Origin: Vibrio sp. RE86
Lineage (GTDB): Bacteria; Pseudomonadota; Gammaproteobacteria; Enterobacterales; Vibrionaceae
Direction: 5' to 3'
NCBI RefSeq assembly: GCF_013114545.1
Contig: NZ_VTXI01000002.1
Span: 248,001-312,000 of the forward strand
Length of the DNA stretch: 64,000 nucleotides
Shown here: piece by piece, positions 18,179 through 26,289 of the stretch
Layout: each line of letters starts with the position of its first letter
Numbering within the stretch: the first letter of the stretch is position 1
Notes under the pieces: model-generated
Told to the model about the DNA's origin: nothing
What the model saw: the letters and a program-made list of their open reading frames with translations, nothing else
Databases searched by the model: none
Translations under genes and position numbers: made by a program

Positions 18179-20170
18179 CTATTTCTTCATTAAATAAAGG
18201 AAGTAACCTCCCCCAATTAGCGAGGCTAATAGTCCTGCTGGGAATTGCCAAGGGAACCACAATGTCCTGCCAATCCAGTCAGCAGTTACCATAATAATTG
18301 CTCCTAAGAGCGCCGCTGTGAGCATTTGCGGAATCGCACGATATTGGTGTAGTGATCGAGCCATATGCGGCGCCAATAGGCCAATAAAGCTTAGTGGGCC
18401 AATGACTATGGTGCAGAGGGTCGTTAGCGCTGCAACGATAAGGAGTAGCACTAACCTGACCAGAGTGGCGTTAAGCCCAAGGCTAGTGGCACTTACCTCA
18501 CCAAGGTTGATCAACGCAACCCAGCGATGGAGTGATAGAGCTAAAGCACCAACAAGGCAGACTCCGCCTGCTAATAACCACATGTCGTTCAAGCTGACTA
18601 AATAGGTTGAGCCGGATAGCCAAGTGAGTAATGCTGCTGCATTTTCGTGTCCTGAACTAATTGCAATTCTGAGTAGCGCGTCTAGCCCTGCGCTGAGTGC
18701 GATACCAGTCAACAACGTTTGGGTTGGCGCGAAATTGTGTCGCCTGCCCATTAACCAGACTAAACCGGTTACCGACGCTGCCCCAAAGGTACCGAGAATC
18801 ATCTGTTGTTCTCGCTCAATCGTTAGGCCTGTAAGTGTGCCAAGCACTAAAGCCAGAGCGGCACCAGAGCTGATGCCAAGCACTTCAGGACTGGCCATTG
18901 GATTATTGGAGATGCGTTGAATTACTGTGCCGGCAAAAGCCAATCCAATGCCTGCCAGTAGTGCAACCATAATTCGAGGAAGTCTCAGATCAAACAAGGA
19001 TTGGGTGAGCCCGACGCTCCACCCCGATGGATTTTTGCCAATCACTAAAGCGATAACGACGGTAGTTACCAAAACACAAACCAGCAGAACAGTTATTTTA
19101 GTCGCACCCACGGTTTTATAATGACCAACCGATTCGCTGCGGGCTTTTAGATCGGACTGTAGTTTGGTTCGTTGCAACAACCAAAGCAAAAATGGTGCGC
19201 CAATTAAAGCCGTCATTGCCCCGGTGGGGAGTAACTCTCCACCCACACCAGAGAAAGGCTGAATAACAAGATCGACAATCAGTAACATTAAGCTGCCCGT
19301 TAAACCACTTACAATGATCTGCTTGGCTAATGCTCGCGCTCCCAACATTCTTGCAATGGCAGGGGCTACAATACCGACAAAGCCGATTAAACCGACCTCA
19401 CTGACGACCGCTGCGGTAATAAAAACCGCCAGCGACAGACAAAGCAATTTGATCTGCTTGATGTTCACCCCTAGGGAGGTGGCGACATTGTCACCGAATT
19501 GCAATACAGACAGAGGTCTCTGGAGTAGTAACAACAGGGCAGTTGGTAGGGTAACCAATGGAACAAGTATCTGAGCACTCGACCAATCATTTTGGTTAAG
19601 CGCGCCTGCACCCCAGACAAAAACGGTCGTTAAGCGTTGTTCATGCAATAGCAACATCATGGTATTGATTGAGCCAAGAAATAGGCTAACGACTAGACCT
19701 GCTAATACCATGTGTAACGGAGAAAACCCTCGGCTGGAGCTGAGGATAAAAACCAGTCCCGTAGCTAAGCAGCCACCGATAAAGGCTGGAATAAAGTTTG
19801 GGATTAAGCTAGTTGTAGGGAGTAACAACAAACCGAGAACCATGCCGAACTCAGCGCCAGCAGCGACACCAAGTGTGGTTGGGGAAGCGATGGGATTTCG
19901 CAGTACAAATTGCATCACACAGCCAGCTACCGCGAGCGCGAAACCACAAATCAACGCTACCGCAAGCCGTGGAAGGTAGGTGTAATGGGTGATGATATGT
20001 TGGTAGTTTGCTGAATCGAAGTGAAACAAAGACTGCCAAATCAAACCCACTCCCTGTGAATAGGGAGCGGTAACTTGCAGCAACCCGCTGATCAATACTA
20101 TAACGGCAAAGATGAGTAGCAGTGATTTGTTGTTGAGGCGACTGCGCTGTGGAAGGTTACTTACGTCCAT
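18179..20170 (-). CDS. fhuB: Ferric-hydroxamate ABC transporter permease (fused FhuB-type)
   Basis: Inner-membrane permease of 663 residues, the length of E. coli FhuB and twice that of single FecCD permeases. It contains two homologous halves. Each ends in the FecCD motifs: GLIGFVGIVAPAIARMLGAR in the first and GPLSFIGLLAPHMARSLHQYR in the second. The PSQ-like NPIASPTTLGV and NPMASPEVLGI segments recur near the start of each half. It would pass ferric aerobactin across the inner membrane. The start shares a base with the binding-protein stop (TAATG). Comparable Vibrio aerobactin importers have been named vatB or matB; fhuB describes the fold rather than proven orthology. Confidence 0.88.
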   Translation of the reverse strand: MDVSNLPQRSRLNNKSLLLIFAVIVLISGLLQVTAPYSQGVGLIWQSLFHFDSANYQHIITHYTYLPRLAVALICGFALAVAGCVMQFVLRNPIASPTTLGVAAGAEFGMVLGLLLLPTTSLIPNFIPAFIGGCLATGLVFILSSSRGFSPLHMVLAGLVVSLFLGSINTMMLLLHEQRLTTVFVWGAGALNQNDWSSAQILVPLVTLPTALLLLLQRPLSVLQFGDNVATSLGVNIKQIKLLCLSLAVFITAAVVSEVGLIGFVGIVAPAIARMLGARALAKQIIVSGLTGSLMLLIVDLVIQPFSGVGGELLPTGAMTALIGAPFLLWLLQRTKLQSDLKARSESVGHYKTVGATKITVLLVCVLVTTVVIALVIGKNPSGWSVGLTQSLFDLRLPRIMVALLAGIGLAFAGTVIQRISNNPMASPEVLGISSGAALALVLGTLTGLTIEREQQMILGTFGAASVTGLVWLMGRRHNFAPTQTLLTGIALSAGLDALLRIAISSGHENAAALLTWLSGSTYLVSLNDMWLLAGGVCLVGALALSLHRWVALINLGEVSATSLGLNATLVRLVLLLIVAALTTLCTIVIGPLSFIGLLAPHMARSLHQYRAIPQMLTAALLGAIIMVTADWIGRTLWFPWQFPAGLLASLIGGGYFLYLMKK

Positions 20171-21066
20171 TAAGGTTTAACTAACTGTTGAGTGATATGG
20201 TCACTGAATCGTTGTGCTGCGATAAGGCCACCAAAAGTCCAAATCGCCGGGAGCTCGTAGACTGAGTCACTGCGAGTAAACTCCATGGCTTGCCAAAGTG
20301 GCGATTGGTTAAGCTGAGCGCGTTCTTTCTCTTTGAGCGGGCCAAACAGCAATACGTTAGCACCTTGGTGTTCGGCAAGCTTTTCTGTCCCAGTGGTGGT
20401 GAATCCCCACATGTTTGTTGTCTCATTCCAATCATTGCGCAATCCCATCGCATCAATCGTGTCATGAGCCAAAGAACCTTTACTATGGACTCGCAGCGTC
20501 TTGTCGTTGATGAAGCGAGCAAAGATGACTGGCTTATGTGAAGAGTCTGCCGATTGGATTTTACGACCGTTCTGTTCCAATCGCAGATGTGTCTGTTTAA
20601 TCACTTGTTCAGCTTGTTGTTGCTTGTCGAACAGTTGACCTAGCGATCGCGTGATCGACTCCGCTGATTTCAGAGGTTGTTTCTTTTCACTGTAGATAGT
20701 GAATACAAGGACAGGTGCGATCTTGTTGAGTGGCTGATAAGCAGCGGCCATGTGATTGCTGATCAGAATGACATCAGGTTTGAGTTCACTCAGAAGTTCA
20801 AGGTTTGGTTCTCTGCGCGATCCGACATCGGTTACCTCTGAGCTTAGTTTAGGCTCTACCACCCATTGTTCGTAACCCTGAGGGTTGGCGACACCTTCTA
20901 GCTCAACACCTAAGCTGAGCACTGATTCCGTTAGTGCCCAGTCTAACGCAACCACTTTTTTGGGTGATTGCTCAAAAGAGTGCACTCCCATCTCATGGGT
21001 AATCTCTATAGCGTAACTTTGAATAGAGGTTAAAGCTGCGCACAGCATCACGATAAACTTTTTCAC
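20170..21066 (-). CDS. Periplasmic ferric-siderophore binding protein (FhuD-like)
   Basis: Periplasmic substrate-binding protein of 298 residues with signal peptide MKKFIVMLCAALTSIQSYA. The TroA/FhuD fold shows in KKVVALDWALTESVLSLGVELEGVA, NLELLSELKPDVILISN and the C-terminal WQAMEFTRSDSVYELPAIWTFGG. It would hand ferric aerobactin to the fused permease. The gene is 16 bases downstream of the ATPase gene and overlaps the permease start by one base, so the three genes form an operon. It is equivalent in position to vatD/matD of other vibrios. Hydroxamate specificity is inferred from the locus. Confidence 0.87.
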   Translation of the reverse strand: MKKFIVMLCAALTSIQSYAIEITHEMGVHSFEQSPKKVVALDWALTESVLSLGVELEGVANPQGYEQWVVEPKLSSEVTDVGSRREPNLELLSELKPDVILISNHMAAAYQPLNKIAPVLVFTIYSEKKQPLKSAESITRSLGQLFDKQQQAEQVIKQTHLRLEQNGRKIQSADSSHKPVIFARFINDKTLRVHSKGSLAHDTIDAMGLRNDWNETTNMWGFTTTGTEKLAEHQGANVLLFGPLKEKERAQLNQSPLWQAMEFTRSDSVYELPAIWTFGGLIAAQRFSDHITQQLVKP

Positions 21067-21082
21067 AAAGAGTTCCTTTCGG

Positions 21083-21850
21083 TTAAGGGATATAACTAAT
21101 GGGTTGGCCGGTATTTGGGTGAGGGAACAGTGCGAGCTCCATACCGTAAATCTGTGTCAGAGTCTCAGGTGTCATCAGCTCTTTTGGCGTACCTGAAGCA
21201 ATCACTTTGCCTGAGTGTAGAGCGATTAATCGGTCACTGAATTTGGCCGCCATATTGACGTCATGCAAGACCATAATGACGGTCAGACCGAGAGATTGGT
21301 TAAGTTCACGGATTAAGGCGAGTAACTCGTGCTGGTGGGCGACATCGAGTGCAGAGGTGGGTTCATCGAGTAAGATGCACTGGCTTTGCTGAGCAAGCAG
21401 CATCGCGACCCAAGCTCGTTGTCGTTCTCCTCCAGATAAAGTCGCCACATACCTTTCGGCTAGGTTGCTAAGACCCACTTTTTCAATGGCGGTTTCAACG
21501 ATGGCATAGTCCTGTTGGCTGTAGCGACCAAAAGCTCCTTTCCACGGATAGCGCCCAAAACAGACCAATTCACGTACAGTGACACCATCCGTGACGGGTG
21601 GATGCTGTGGCAGATAGGCAACTTGATGGGCAAATTCTAAATGGTTATAGGAAGATACGTGTTCGTTTTGGAACAATACTTCTCCGTGGCTCGGTGCATT
21701 TTGCCTGCTTAGCAGTTTAATCAGAGTCGACTTACCGCAACCATTGTGGCCTAGCAGAGTCGTGATCTCCCCTTGGGCGAAAGTCAGGTTAGTCGGGGAG
21801 AGAATGGTCTTGCTGTCGATTTCAAACGACGCGTCGACAAGTTGGAACAT
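21083..21850 (-). CDS. fhuC: ABC transporter ATPase for ferric siderophore (FhuC-type)
   Basis: Cytoplasmic ATPase of 255 residues energising siderophore import. It shows Walker A GHNGCGKSTL, the ABC signature LSGGERQRAW, Walker B CILLDEPTSALD and the switch His in VLHDVNMAA. The spacing and YLPQHPP Q-loop are those of iron-siderophore ATPases (COG1120). It is the first gene of the minus-strand transporter operon and starts 60 bases from the Fur palindrome at 21912, which it shares with the divergent MFS gene. Confidence 0.9.
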   Translation of the reverse strand: MFQLVDASFEIDSKTILSPTNLTFAQGEITTLLGHNGCGKSTLIKLLSRQNAPSHGEVLFQNEHVSSYNHLEFAHQVAYLPQHPPVTDGVTVRELVCFGRYPWKGAFGRYSQQDYAIVETAIEKVGLSNLAERYVATLSGGERQRAWVAMLLAQQSQCILLDEPTSALDVAHQHELLALIRELNQSLGLTVIMVLHDVNMAAKFSDRLIALHSGKVIASGTPKELMTPETLTQIYGMELALFPHPNTGQPISYIP

Positions 21851-21911
21851 GGCTAATTATCAAGTTTTGTTATTGATTGTGAGTGGGTAATGTTATCATA
21901 CAGAAATATAA

Positions 21912-21928
21912 ATGATAATTATTTTCAT
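21912..21928. promoter_or_regulatory. Fur box in the divergent fhuC / MFS promoter region
   Basis: A 17-bp palindrome centred on 21920 with arms ATGAnAAT and ATTnTCAT, a good Fur-box match. It lies between the minus-strand ABC operon and the plus-strand MFS gene and could repress both when iron is plentiful. Confidence 0.85.
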
Positions 21929-21994
21929 AATCACTTTGCCTTTTGGGGTGTTCTACTGCATGGCAATTTGATTTCCGCTTATAGTGTTTTCGAT

Positions 21995-23206
21995 ATGATG
22001 TCAGTTACACAAAATAAAACTGCCCAGTTAGGTGTCGTAGGTCTTGCGGCTGCTTTAATGGGAATTGGGCAAAATGGACTTTTGGTTTCTCTCCCCTTTT
22101 TGGTCGAGAAATCTGCGTTCAGTCTGTCGACTTGGTCGATTCTTATCGCGGTCGGCAGCTTACTTTTTCTTCCCTCGGCTCCTTACTGGGGACGCTACAG
22201 TGATCAACATGGACCAAAGGTAGTCGTTGTAAGAGCCCTTTCGGGTATGGCGCTGAGCTTTTTACTACTTGGTCTGTTTGCTTTTCTTAGTCTTAATGGT
22301 GAAGCAATGGCGAGTCTCTGTTTGATGGGGCTGTTGGTTGCGAGAATCATCTACGGATGTACAGTATCGGGGATGGTTCCAGCGAGTCAGCACTGGGCGA
22401 TTCTTCTGTGCGGTGAAGAGAACCGATTACAAGCGATCACCTCAGTCAGTATTGGTTTAAGTGCCGGACGTTTGATTGGCCCGTTGATCTCAATCTTAGT
22501 GTTAAAGCTGTCCCCTTATGCTCCGTTAATGGTGATGGTCGCTCTGCCTTGTTTGGCGCTTGTTGCTGCCTTGTCACTTCCTTCGCCGCACGTTGAAGCG
22601 ACAGCGAATGCTAAGAAAGAGCCTCTGCCTTGGTTACCACAAAGAACATTGGTGCCATATTTGTTTAGTGGGTTGCTATTGTGTGCCGCGATTGCTTTGT
22701 TGCAATACAGTTTCTCTCCATTGATCGGATCCATTACACAGTGGACGACTGGACAAATCAGCGATGCCATTGGTGTGTTATTGACCATCAGTGCGGCTTG
22801 TACCTTTGTTACTCAAATAATGGTGATTAAGAAGAAAAAGCTTACGCCACTGTCTATGTATCGAATTGGCTCAGTCTGCTTATTGTTAGGGTTTGCTCTA
22901 TTTCTTACTGCCAACATTTGGGCTTTTGGTATCGCGATGATGTTTGCTGCCTGCGGAGCCGCGTTACTTGTGCCTGCTTATACGAGTTCGGCTACGGAGC
23001 AGCAGCGTGACCATCCGGGTGCCGTGGCAGGTTATATTTCGATGTTCCACACCATAGGTTACGGTCTCGCGTCATTGATGGCAGTGACTGCAACGATGTC
23101 TGCTGACTATCCAATCTACTTGTGTATTACCTTTTCTTTACTGATTGTTCTTATTGCTTATCTGATGGTTGACAAGCAGCAGCCAAAGGAGATCAAGTCA
23201 GCTTAG
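21995..23206 (+). CDS. MFS transporter, candidate aerobactin exporter
   Basis: A major-facilitator protein of about 403 residues with 12 predicted membrane helices and the MFS loop motif GRYSDQHGPKVVVV between helices 2 and 3. Its place in the aerobactin locus behind a Fur box suggests siderophore export, the role given to the ShiF-type MFS gene beside enterobacterial aerobactin operons. The start is uncertain: the frame is open from 21890, but adjacent ATGs at 21995 and 21998 give a normal MFS N terminus, and no strong ribosome-binding site precedes any candidate. It converges on the reductase gene, with the two stop codons overlapping by 3 bases. Confidence 0.8.
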   Translation: MMSVTQNKTAQLGVVGLAAALMGIGQNGLLVSLPFLVEKSAFSLSTWSILIAVGSLLFLPSAPYWGRYSDQHGPKVVVVRALSGMALSFLLLGLFAFLSLNGEAMASLCLMGLLVARIIYGCTVSGMVPASQHWAILLCGEENRLQAITSVSIGLSAGRLIGPLISILVLKLSPYAPLMVMVALPCLALVAALSLPSPHVEATANAKKEPLPWLPQRTLVPYLFSGLLLCAAIALLQYSFSPLIGSITQWTTGQISDAIGVLLTISAACTFVTQIMVIKKKKLTPLSMYRIGSVCLLLGFALFLTANIWAFGIAMMFAACGAALLVPAYTSSATEQQRDHPGAVAGYISMFHTIGYGLASLMAVTATMSADYPIYLCITFSLLIVLIAYLMVDKQQPKEIKSA

Positions 23207-23928
23207 CGTTTGTTGTCTGGATGCCTTGGGCAATCATTGCACAGTTTACGCCCATGGCATTTGTATACTAAGCAGCAACTGGTTCTAATCAGTTTTAGGC
23301 TGTTTGAGTGAGGGTAGTAGTTTAAGGATTGAAGTAGCTTTTCTGGTAGATCGCAGGCTTGTAACCACAGTCGAGCTTGTTGCATCAGATACTCTTCATC
23401 CAGAGTAGGGAAGAAGTGGTGGAGTTTTACCACGCAGCCAAGCACACCATCGGCAAACAGGTGACGAGTAAAACCGGGACGGATCCGCGTCCACTCGCTC
23501 ATCTCCGCTCTAAAGTGCTCAAACAGCTCGATGAGTTGTTTGCCTGCTTGTTCGATTAACTCTGCCTCTGTGCCTTGCGAATAGCCTGATGATTCAAACT
23601 GAAAACCGCTGATAAACCTTGGTTGAACCTTCTGCGCCATCTTTGTTAAATCGGGTAAACCTCGGCAGGCGTAAATGGAAATAAAGGCAACATAAATCGG
23701 TTGCCAGCAGAGTAGAGTCCAGGTACGGGTCAACCAGTAAGGAGCGCCTGCTTCTGGGTGCTCTTTCTCTAGGCTCAAATAGAGTTCGCGGATAGATTGC
23801 GAATTCGGGTGATCGATATGAATGAGCGAAGGATCGCGAATAGCCAAAGGGGCTAGGTGTCCATCTAGATATGGTGTGACCTGCTTGGAATGTTCAAACA
23901 GATGGTCGAAGAACGAATGATCACTCAT
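23203..23928 (-). CDS. FhuF-like siderophore ferric reductase ([2Fe-2S])
   Basis: A 241-residue cytoplasmic protein related to FhuF and to the siderophore ferric iron reductases found with vibrio and aeromonad siderophore loci. The C terminus carries the diagnostic Cys-Cys-x10-Cys-x2-Cys set (SCCLVYKCHGRKLCNDC) that binds a [2Fe-2S] cluster in FhuF. It would reduce ferric aerobactin after import so that Fe(II) is released, completing the uptake pathway. The rest of the protein, including RTWTLLCWQPIYVAF, fits the family. The gene stands alone on the minus strand, with a weaker Fur-like sequence upstream. Confidence 0.87.
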   Translation of the reverse strand: MSDHSFFDHLFEHSKQVTPYLDGHLAPLAIRDPSLIHIDHPNSQSIRELYLSLEKEHPEAGAPYWLTRTWTLLCWQPIYVAFISIYACRGLPDLTKMAQKVQPRFISGFQFESSGYSQGTEAELIEQAGKQLIELFEHFRAEMSEWTRIRPGFTRHLFADGVLGCVVKLHHFFPTLDEEYLMQQARLWLQACDLPEKLLQSLNYYPHSNSLKLIRTSCCLVYKCHGRKLCNDCPRHPDNKR

Positions 23929-23990
23929 TGGGTAATGCTTATCTGTGCTAACTGACTAGCACACAGGATAAGTAATTGGTTAACTTATCG

Positions 23991-24007
23991 CAATCAATTC
24001 TCATTAC
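23991..24007. promoter_or_regulatory. Possible Fur box upstream of the ferric reductase
   Basis: On the minus strand the sequence TAATGAGAATTGATTGC resembles the AATGATAAT half of the Fur consensus but has a poorer second arm. The position, about 65 bases before the reductase start, is suitable. The assignment is tentative. Confidence 0.4.
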
Positions 24008-24028
24008 GATTTATTGTTATAGCAATAA

Positions 24029-24055
24029 AAAGGCGAACCATTTGGCTCGCCTTTA
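24029..24055 (-). terminator. Terminator-like hairpin right of the aerobactin locus
   Basis: The stem AAAGGCGAnCC / GGnTCGCCTTT has one G-U pair when read on the minus strand, where it is followed by five T. On the plus strand the pair becomes a mismatch and the T-run is short, so it reads better as a minus-strand terminator, although no minus-strand gene is seen immediately upstream. It shares 17 bases with the hairpin at 9801. Confidence 0.6.
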
Positions 24056-24182
24056 GCTATGTAGTATCAACTGATGGTGACTACACATGATTTCATGTAA
24101 CTCATATTCGAGCTTACACATCCTCAGTTTGGTCATTATTAGAGCGTGTAGGCGACATGTTGGCATCGTAGCTCATAATTGG

Positions 24183-24302
24183 ACGAAAATCAGAACATTA
24201 ACATGTTATGAATTACGTGAAGTATGGAAAAGTCGCTTAACTCGGCACCTAGCATTGATGATGCGGATCACACGAAGTAAGCACATATTGTCTTTGACTT
24301 GA
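24183..24302 (+). pseudogene. Possible remnant of a tyrosine integrase
   Basis: The gap 23929-24383 holds no convincing complete gene. A short open stretch ending at 24302 reads LTCYELREVWKSRLTRHLALMMRIT, which resembles the start of the tyrosine recombinase catalytic domain (LTxxELxxxW...LALxLxLxTG). None of the catalytic Arg, His or Tyr residues remain. If real it is a decayed integrase fragment and would mark a past insertion near the following nuclease gene. The match is short and could be chance. Confidence 0.22.
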
Positions 24303-24383
24303 TAATATTGTGATAATCAATGTGGGTTTTGTTTCATATCCTATGTTTTTAATTATCACTATTTTTCCAATGTTGAGGTGTGC

Positions 24384-25877
24384 ATGAGAAATCGTTCTAT
24401 TTTTGGATGGAAGGTAAGTGAGAGTAGAGTTGTTTCAGTTACTGAGTTAGAAAGTGGTACTCAGGATGACGTTGTCTGTCCTTGCTGTGGAGACTTCTTG
24501 GTTGCTGCACATAGTAATAAAGGCATAGCTAGCTACTTACGCCACCAAAGTAACGCAGAATGTCGGTATTCGTATGAAACTCAGTTACATTTGAGTGCAA
24601 AGGAGTTCATCGAACGGGAAAAGATCATTCCTCATCCATATTCTAGTGGTATTTTTGATTCTAGTGATTGTGAAATGGTAGGTGTAAAAAATATCCGTCT
24701 AGAGGTTTATCGAGACGGAAGGGTTCCCGATATCGTCTGCCAGATCGGTAGGGAAGAGTATTATGTGGAAGTTACTAATACTCATGAAACCCCACCAGAT
24801 AAAATAGTGGACTTTCGAAAGCAGGGTAGGAGTGCCCTTGAGTTATTGCTTGTTGGATTGGACTCAGATTCGCTGCTGAACAGCTATGAAAATGTAAAAG
24901 TCCAGGTAACAGCATTGAATCCGCTAAATCCATTCTGGGATTTTATTGAGCAGCAAGCCGCGATGAGTATCAGCAAAGAAAGAAATATGTTGTTGAGAAA
25001 GATAGCAAGGCATCGCAAACAAGTCCAAAGAATCACTGACAATATTTCTGAGCGTGAGGAACAAGCTGAGGAAAGGGTAGCCCGAATAAAACAAAGAGTT
25101 GAAAAGTGGCAAAAAAAAGAGCGGGAGCAAAAAGAGCTCTATACGCAGATAAAGTCCCTCGCGAATGATCTTCAAGTTGCGGTAGTGCGGCTTGAAGAAG
25201 AGAAGTCATCTTTAAATCAAGAATTAGAACAACTTAAGCAAACCATCTATCTGAGCAAGTTAGAAGCGGGAAGAATCATTAACAATGCGAGAGTTGAAGC
25301 AGAACAACAACGTGAAAAGGTCAGAGTAGAAGTTAGAGATGATGTTCTAGCTGAGTTAGCGTCGGAAATAGAAGATGCTAGAAAGAATGCTCAAATGATT
25401 ACGGAGAATGCTTTAAAACAAGAGTTATCAGTGGTTGAAAACGCTCAAAGAACAGCGCAACAAATATTGGAAGGAGCGCATCACAAAGTTACGAGTGAGC
25501 TTGAAGCTGCACTTGATAGAAAAGGTGTATCAAGTGAAGCGTTGAATGAGTTAGAAAGCCGTGTCAAATGGTTAAGACAAGAAACGGAAAGCTTAGAGGA
25601 AAAGAAAGCCGACCTAGAGAGTAGTGTAAATTTAGATGAACTTTGGAGTAAGCAACAACACTTGTTGGTTGCGATTGGCAAGGAAAAAAGCCGTTTGAAT
25701 GAGCTTAAAGAAGTTGGTGATAAATATGTCAAGATCATTAATGATATCGCCATAGATTTTAAACAACTAGATACTGCGGAGTATGCCTCTCTTTTACCTG
25801 AACGTATTCAAAAGAAAATAAAAACTCATCGAATGATCTTAGAGATGCAAAACTCAATAGAATACGAGCCGCTGTAA
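24384..25877 (+). CDS. CoiA-like nuclease domain fused to a long coiled coil
   Basis: A 497-residue protein. The N terminus has a zinc-finger-like CPCCG ... RHQSNAEC pattern followed by HLSAKEFIERE, as in CoiA-family proteins. A PD-(D/E)XK-like core follows (VPDIVCQIGREEYYVEVTNTHE), in which the usual ExK is ExT, as in related IExxVTH variants. From about residue 195 to 490 the protein is a charged, heptad-rich coiled coil. The ATG at 24384 is preferred over the GTG at 24378 because GAGG stands 5 bases upstream of it. The gene is isolated, A+T-rich, and beside a possible integrase remnant, which fits a horizontally acquired, perhaps defence-related, nuclease. The function is unknown. Confidence 0.75.
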   Translation: MRNRSIFGWKVSESRVVSVTELESGTQDDVVCPCCGDFLVAAHSNKGIASYLRHQSNAECRYSYETQLHLSAKEFIEREKIIPHPYSSGIFDSSDCEMVGVKNIRLEVYRDGRVPDIVCQIGREEYYVEVTNTHETPPDKIVDFRKQGRSALELLLVGLDSDSLLNSYENVKVQVTALNPLNPFWDFIEQQAAMSISKERNMLLRKIARHRKQVQRITDNISEREEQAEERVARIKQRVEKWQKKEREQKELYTQIKSLANDLQVAVVRLEEEKSSLNQELEQLKQTIYLSKLEAGRIINNARVEAEQQREKVRVEVRDDVLAELASEIEDARKNAQMITENALKQELSVVENAQRTAQQILEGAHHKVTSELEAALDRKGVSSEALNELESRVKWLRQETESLEEKKADLESSVNLDELWSKQQHLLVAIGKEKSRLNELKEVGDKYVKIINDIAIDFKQLDTAEYASLLPERIQKKIKTHRMILEMQNSIEYEPL

Positions 25878-25971
25878 CTGACTGCATGTGTTATGGATTC
25901 TATGACTGTTACTGCCTTAGAGCATAAGAGATTTGTCGAAGTGAATCGCAACCTACTCGCTTATTGGTAAG

Positions 25972-26133
25972 CTATAACGAATCCTTTTTGTTACGGGTAT
26001 AAGGAGTGTCGTCGTAACGTTGAAGCTTTAGTGTAACTAATTGTTTTGCTGCTGTGTTAGCTGCTTTAGTGAAAAGAGCAGCTTCCTCTGGACTATAAGC
26101 TTTCCGAGTTTTCTTTGATTTCACGTTAGTCAT
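25972..26133 (-). CDS. Small basic protein of unknown function
   Basis: A 53-residue Lys/Arg-rich protein (MTNVKSKKTRKAYSPEEAALFTKAANTAAKQL is the first part, given here only to show composition at residues 1-32) with no membrane segment. The open frame extends to 26262 but that extension runs through the terminator at 26193, so the internal ATG at 26133 is the sensible start. The ribosome-binding site is weak. It looks coding from its amino-acid make-up, but I recognise no family. Confidence 0.5.
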   Translation of the reverse strand: MTNVKSKKTRKAYSPEEAALFTKAANTAAKQLVTLKLQRYDDTPYTRNKKDSL

Positions 26134-26192
26134 AGCTGAGTTTCTAGCATCGAAAATATGACACCATACTAGACTGAAAACCGTGCAAAGAG

Positions 26193-26220
26193 AAAAGGCG
26201 AACCAAACGGTTCGCCTTTT
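26193..26220. terminator. Bidirectional terminator downstream of gcvP
   Basis: A 12-bp perfect stem (AAAAGGCGAACC / GGTTCGCCTTTT) with an AAAC loop and A/T-runs on both sides. On the minus strand it ends the gcvP transcript. It belongs to the same hairpin family as 9801 and 24029. Confidence 0.85.
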
Positions 26221-26232
26221 GTTATTCAAGCT

Positions 26233-26272
26233 AGTTTCCAACTTGGTTATCACAGTTTCCAACTTGGTTATC
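26233..26272. repeat. Tandem 19-bp direct repeat after gcvP
   Basis: AGTTTCCAACTTGGTTATC occurs twice, at 26233-26251 and 26254-26272, a 21-bp period, between the gcvP stop and its terminator. It may be a simple tandem duplication or part of the 3' untranslated region. Confidence 0.8.
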
Positions 26273-26289
26273 TGTGATCACTACAAGAA

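Noticed and set aside
24087..24302. 71-residue plus-strand ORF as an intact gene
   Set aside because: Only its last 30 or so codons resemble anything (an integrase-like fragment); the first half is not protein-like and there is no ribosome-binding site.
23929..24383. Attachment site for an island at the right end of the aerobactin locus
   Set aside because: No tRNA gene or paired att-like repeat was visible apart from the terminator-type hairpins.
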